Origin: Candidatus Iainarchaeum sp.
Lineage (GTDB): Archaea > B1Sed10-29 > WALL01 > JAGHAM01
Direction of reading: 5' to 3'
DNA length: 64,000 nucleotides
Assembly (NCBI GenBank): GCA_021161465.1
Contig: JAGHAM010000003.1
Coordinates: forward strand, 1-64,000
Under the pieces are notes generated by a model, which saw nothing but the letters and a program-made list of their open reading frames with translations, did no database searches and was not told where the DNA came from. The first letter of the stretch is position 1; each line of letters begins with the position of its first letter. Made by a program: the position numbers and the translations under genes. Positions 63,841 through 64,000 of this stretch are shown piece after piece.

Positions 63841-64000
63841 TCATCCTGTGAAATTCTCCGTCCACTCTGGCTCACCGGGCGGGCTGGTTTTCAGGAGGTC
63901 GCGCCACTTCTCGTCTGTTAACCTTTCCTCCATTGGATGCTTGAATTCATAGTAGCTGAACGCAGGCCCAGCTCCCATAAGGACGCGCCCGTCCGGAACC
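63841..64000 (-). CDS. C-terminal fragment of a DUF3160-like protein (open at right edge)
   Basis: Minus-strand reading VPDGRVLMGAGPAFSYYEFKHPMEERLTDEKWRDLLKTSPPGEPEWTENFTG*; not in ORF track. Confidence 0.65.
   Translation of the reverse strand, partial: VPDGRVLMGAGPAFSYYEFKHPMEERLTDEKWRDLLKTSPPGEPEWTENFTG

Noticed and set aside
1-64000. CRISPR arrays, rRNA operons, IS elements/transposases
   Set aside because: No regularly spaced 24-40 bp repeats, no rRNA signature sequences and no DDE/HUH transposase or integrase ORF were recognized.

Overview
Archaeal chromosomal window (TATA-box promoters, archaeal ThrRS, ABCE1, pelota, Elp3, UPF0201, SecDF, class III signal peptide pilins; possibly a DPANN-like lineage, which is inference). 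No rRNA, tRNA, CRISPR array or transposase was found by eye. Main blocks: (i) left edge: 3' end of a type I restriction hsdR followed by a YgjP/DUF45 metallopeptidase and a CPBP protease; (ii) a DUF134-DUF5320-zinc ribbon-NifX-CDF/NifX-MinD(Fe-S)-DUF123-MinD(Fe-S)-gammaCA cluster resembling bacterial ORP (orange protein) loci; (iii) SecF/SecD, GlmS, an HTH/S-layer-C fusion, and large secreted proteins of unknown function; (iv) glutamate formiminotransferase/cyclodeaminase; (v) a B12 module (NrdJ, cobalamin adenosyltransferase, DUF4430, ECF-S-like protein) with a palindromic candidate operator; (vi) a CDIN1/C15orf41-like TPD nuclease homolog, AMMECR1, a 10TM exporter with an apparent 5' frameshift, and an NrdD-like protein lacking the glycyl-radical and thiyl-radical segments; (vii) a 12.6-kb Epd/Tad-like pilus locus with a split prepilin peptidase, nearly identical pilin 5' ends, noncoding repeats and a JAMM peptidase; (viii) ABCE1 and pelota; (ix) glyA-folD-purN and purF-purD. 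Unlisted short or edge ORFs recovered by reading the sequence: 2582-2734 (+), 25802-25948 (-) and 63841-64000 (-, partial). Family assignments come from motif recognition, with no database search run.
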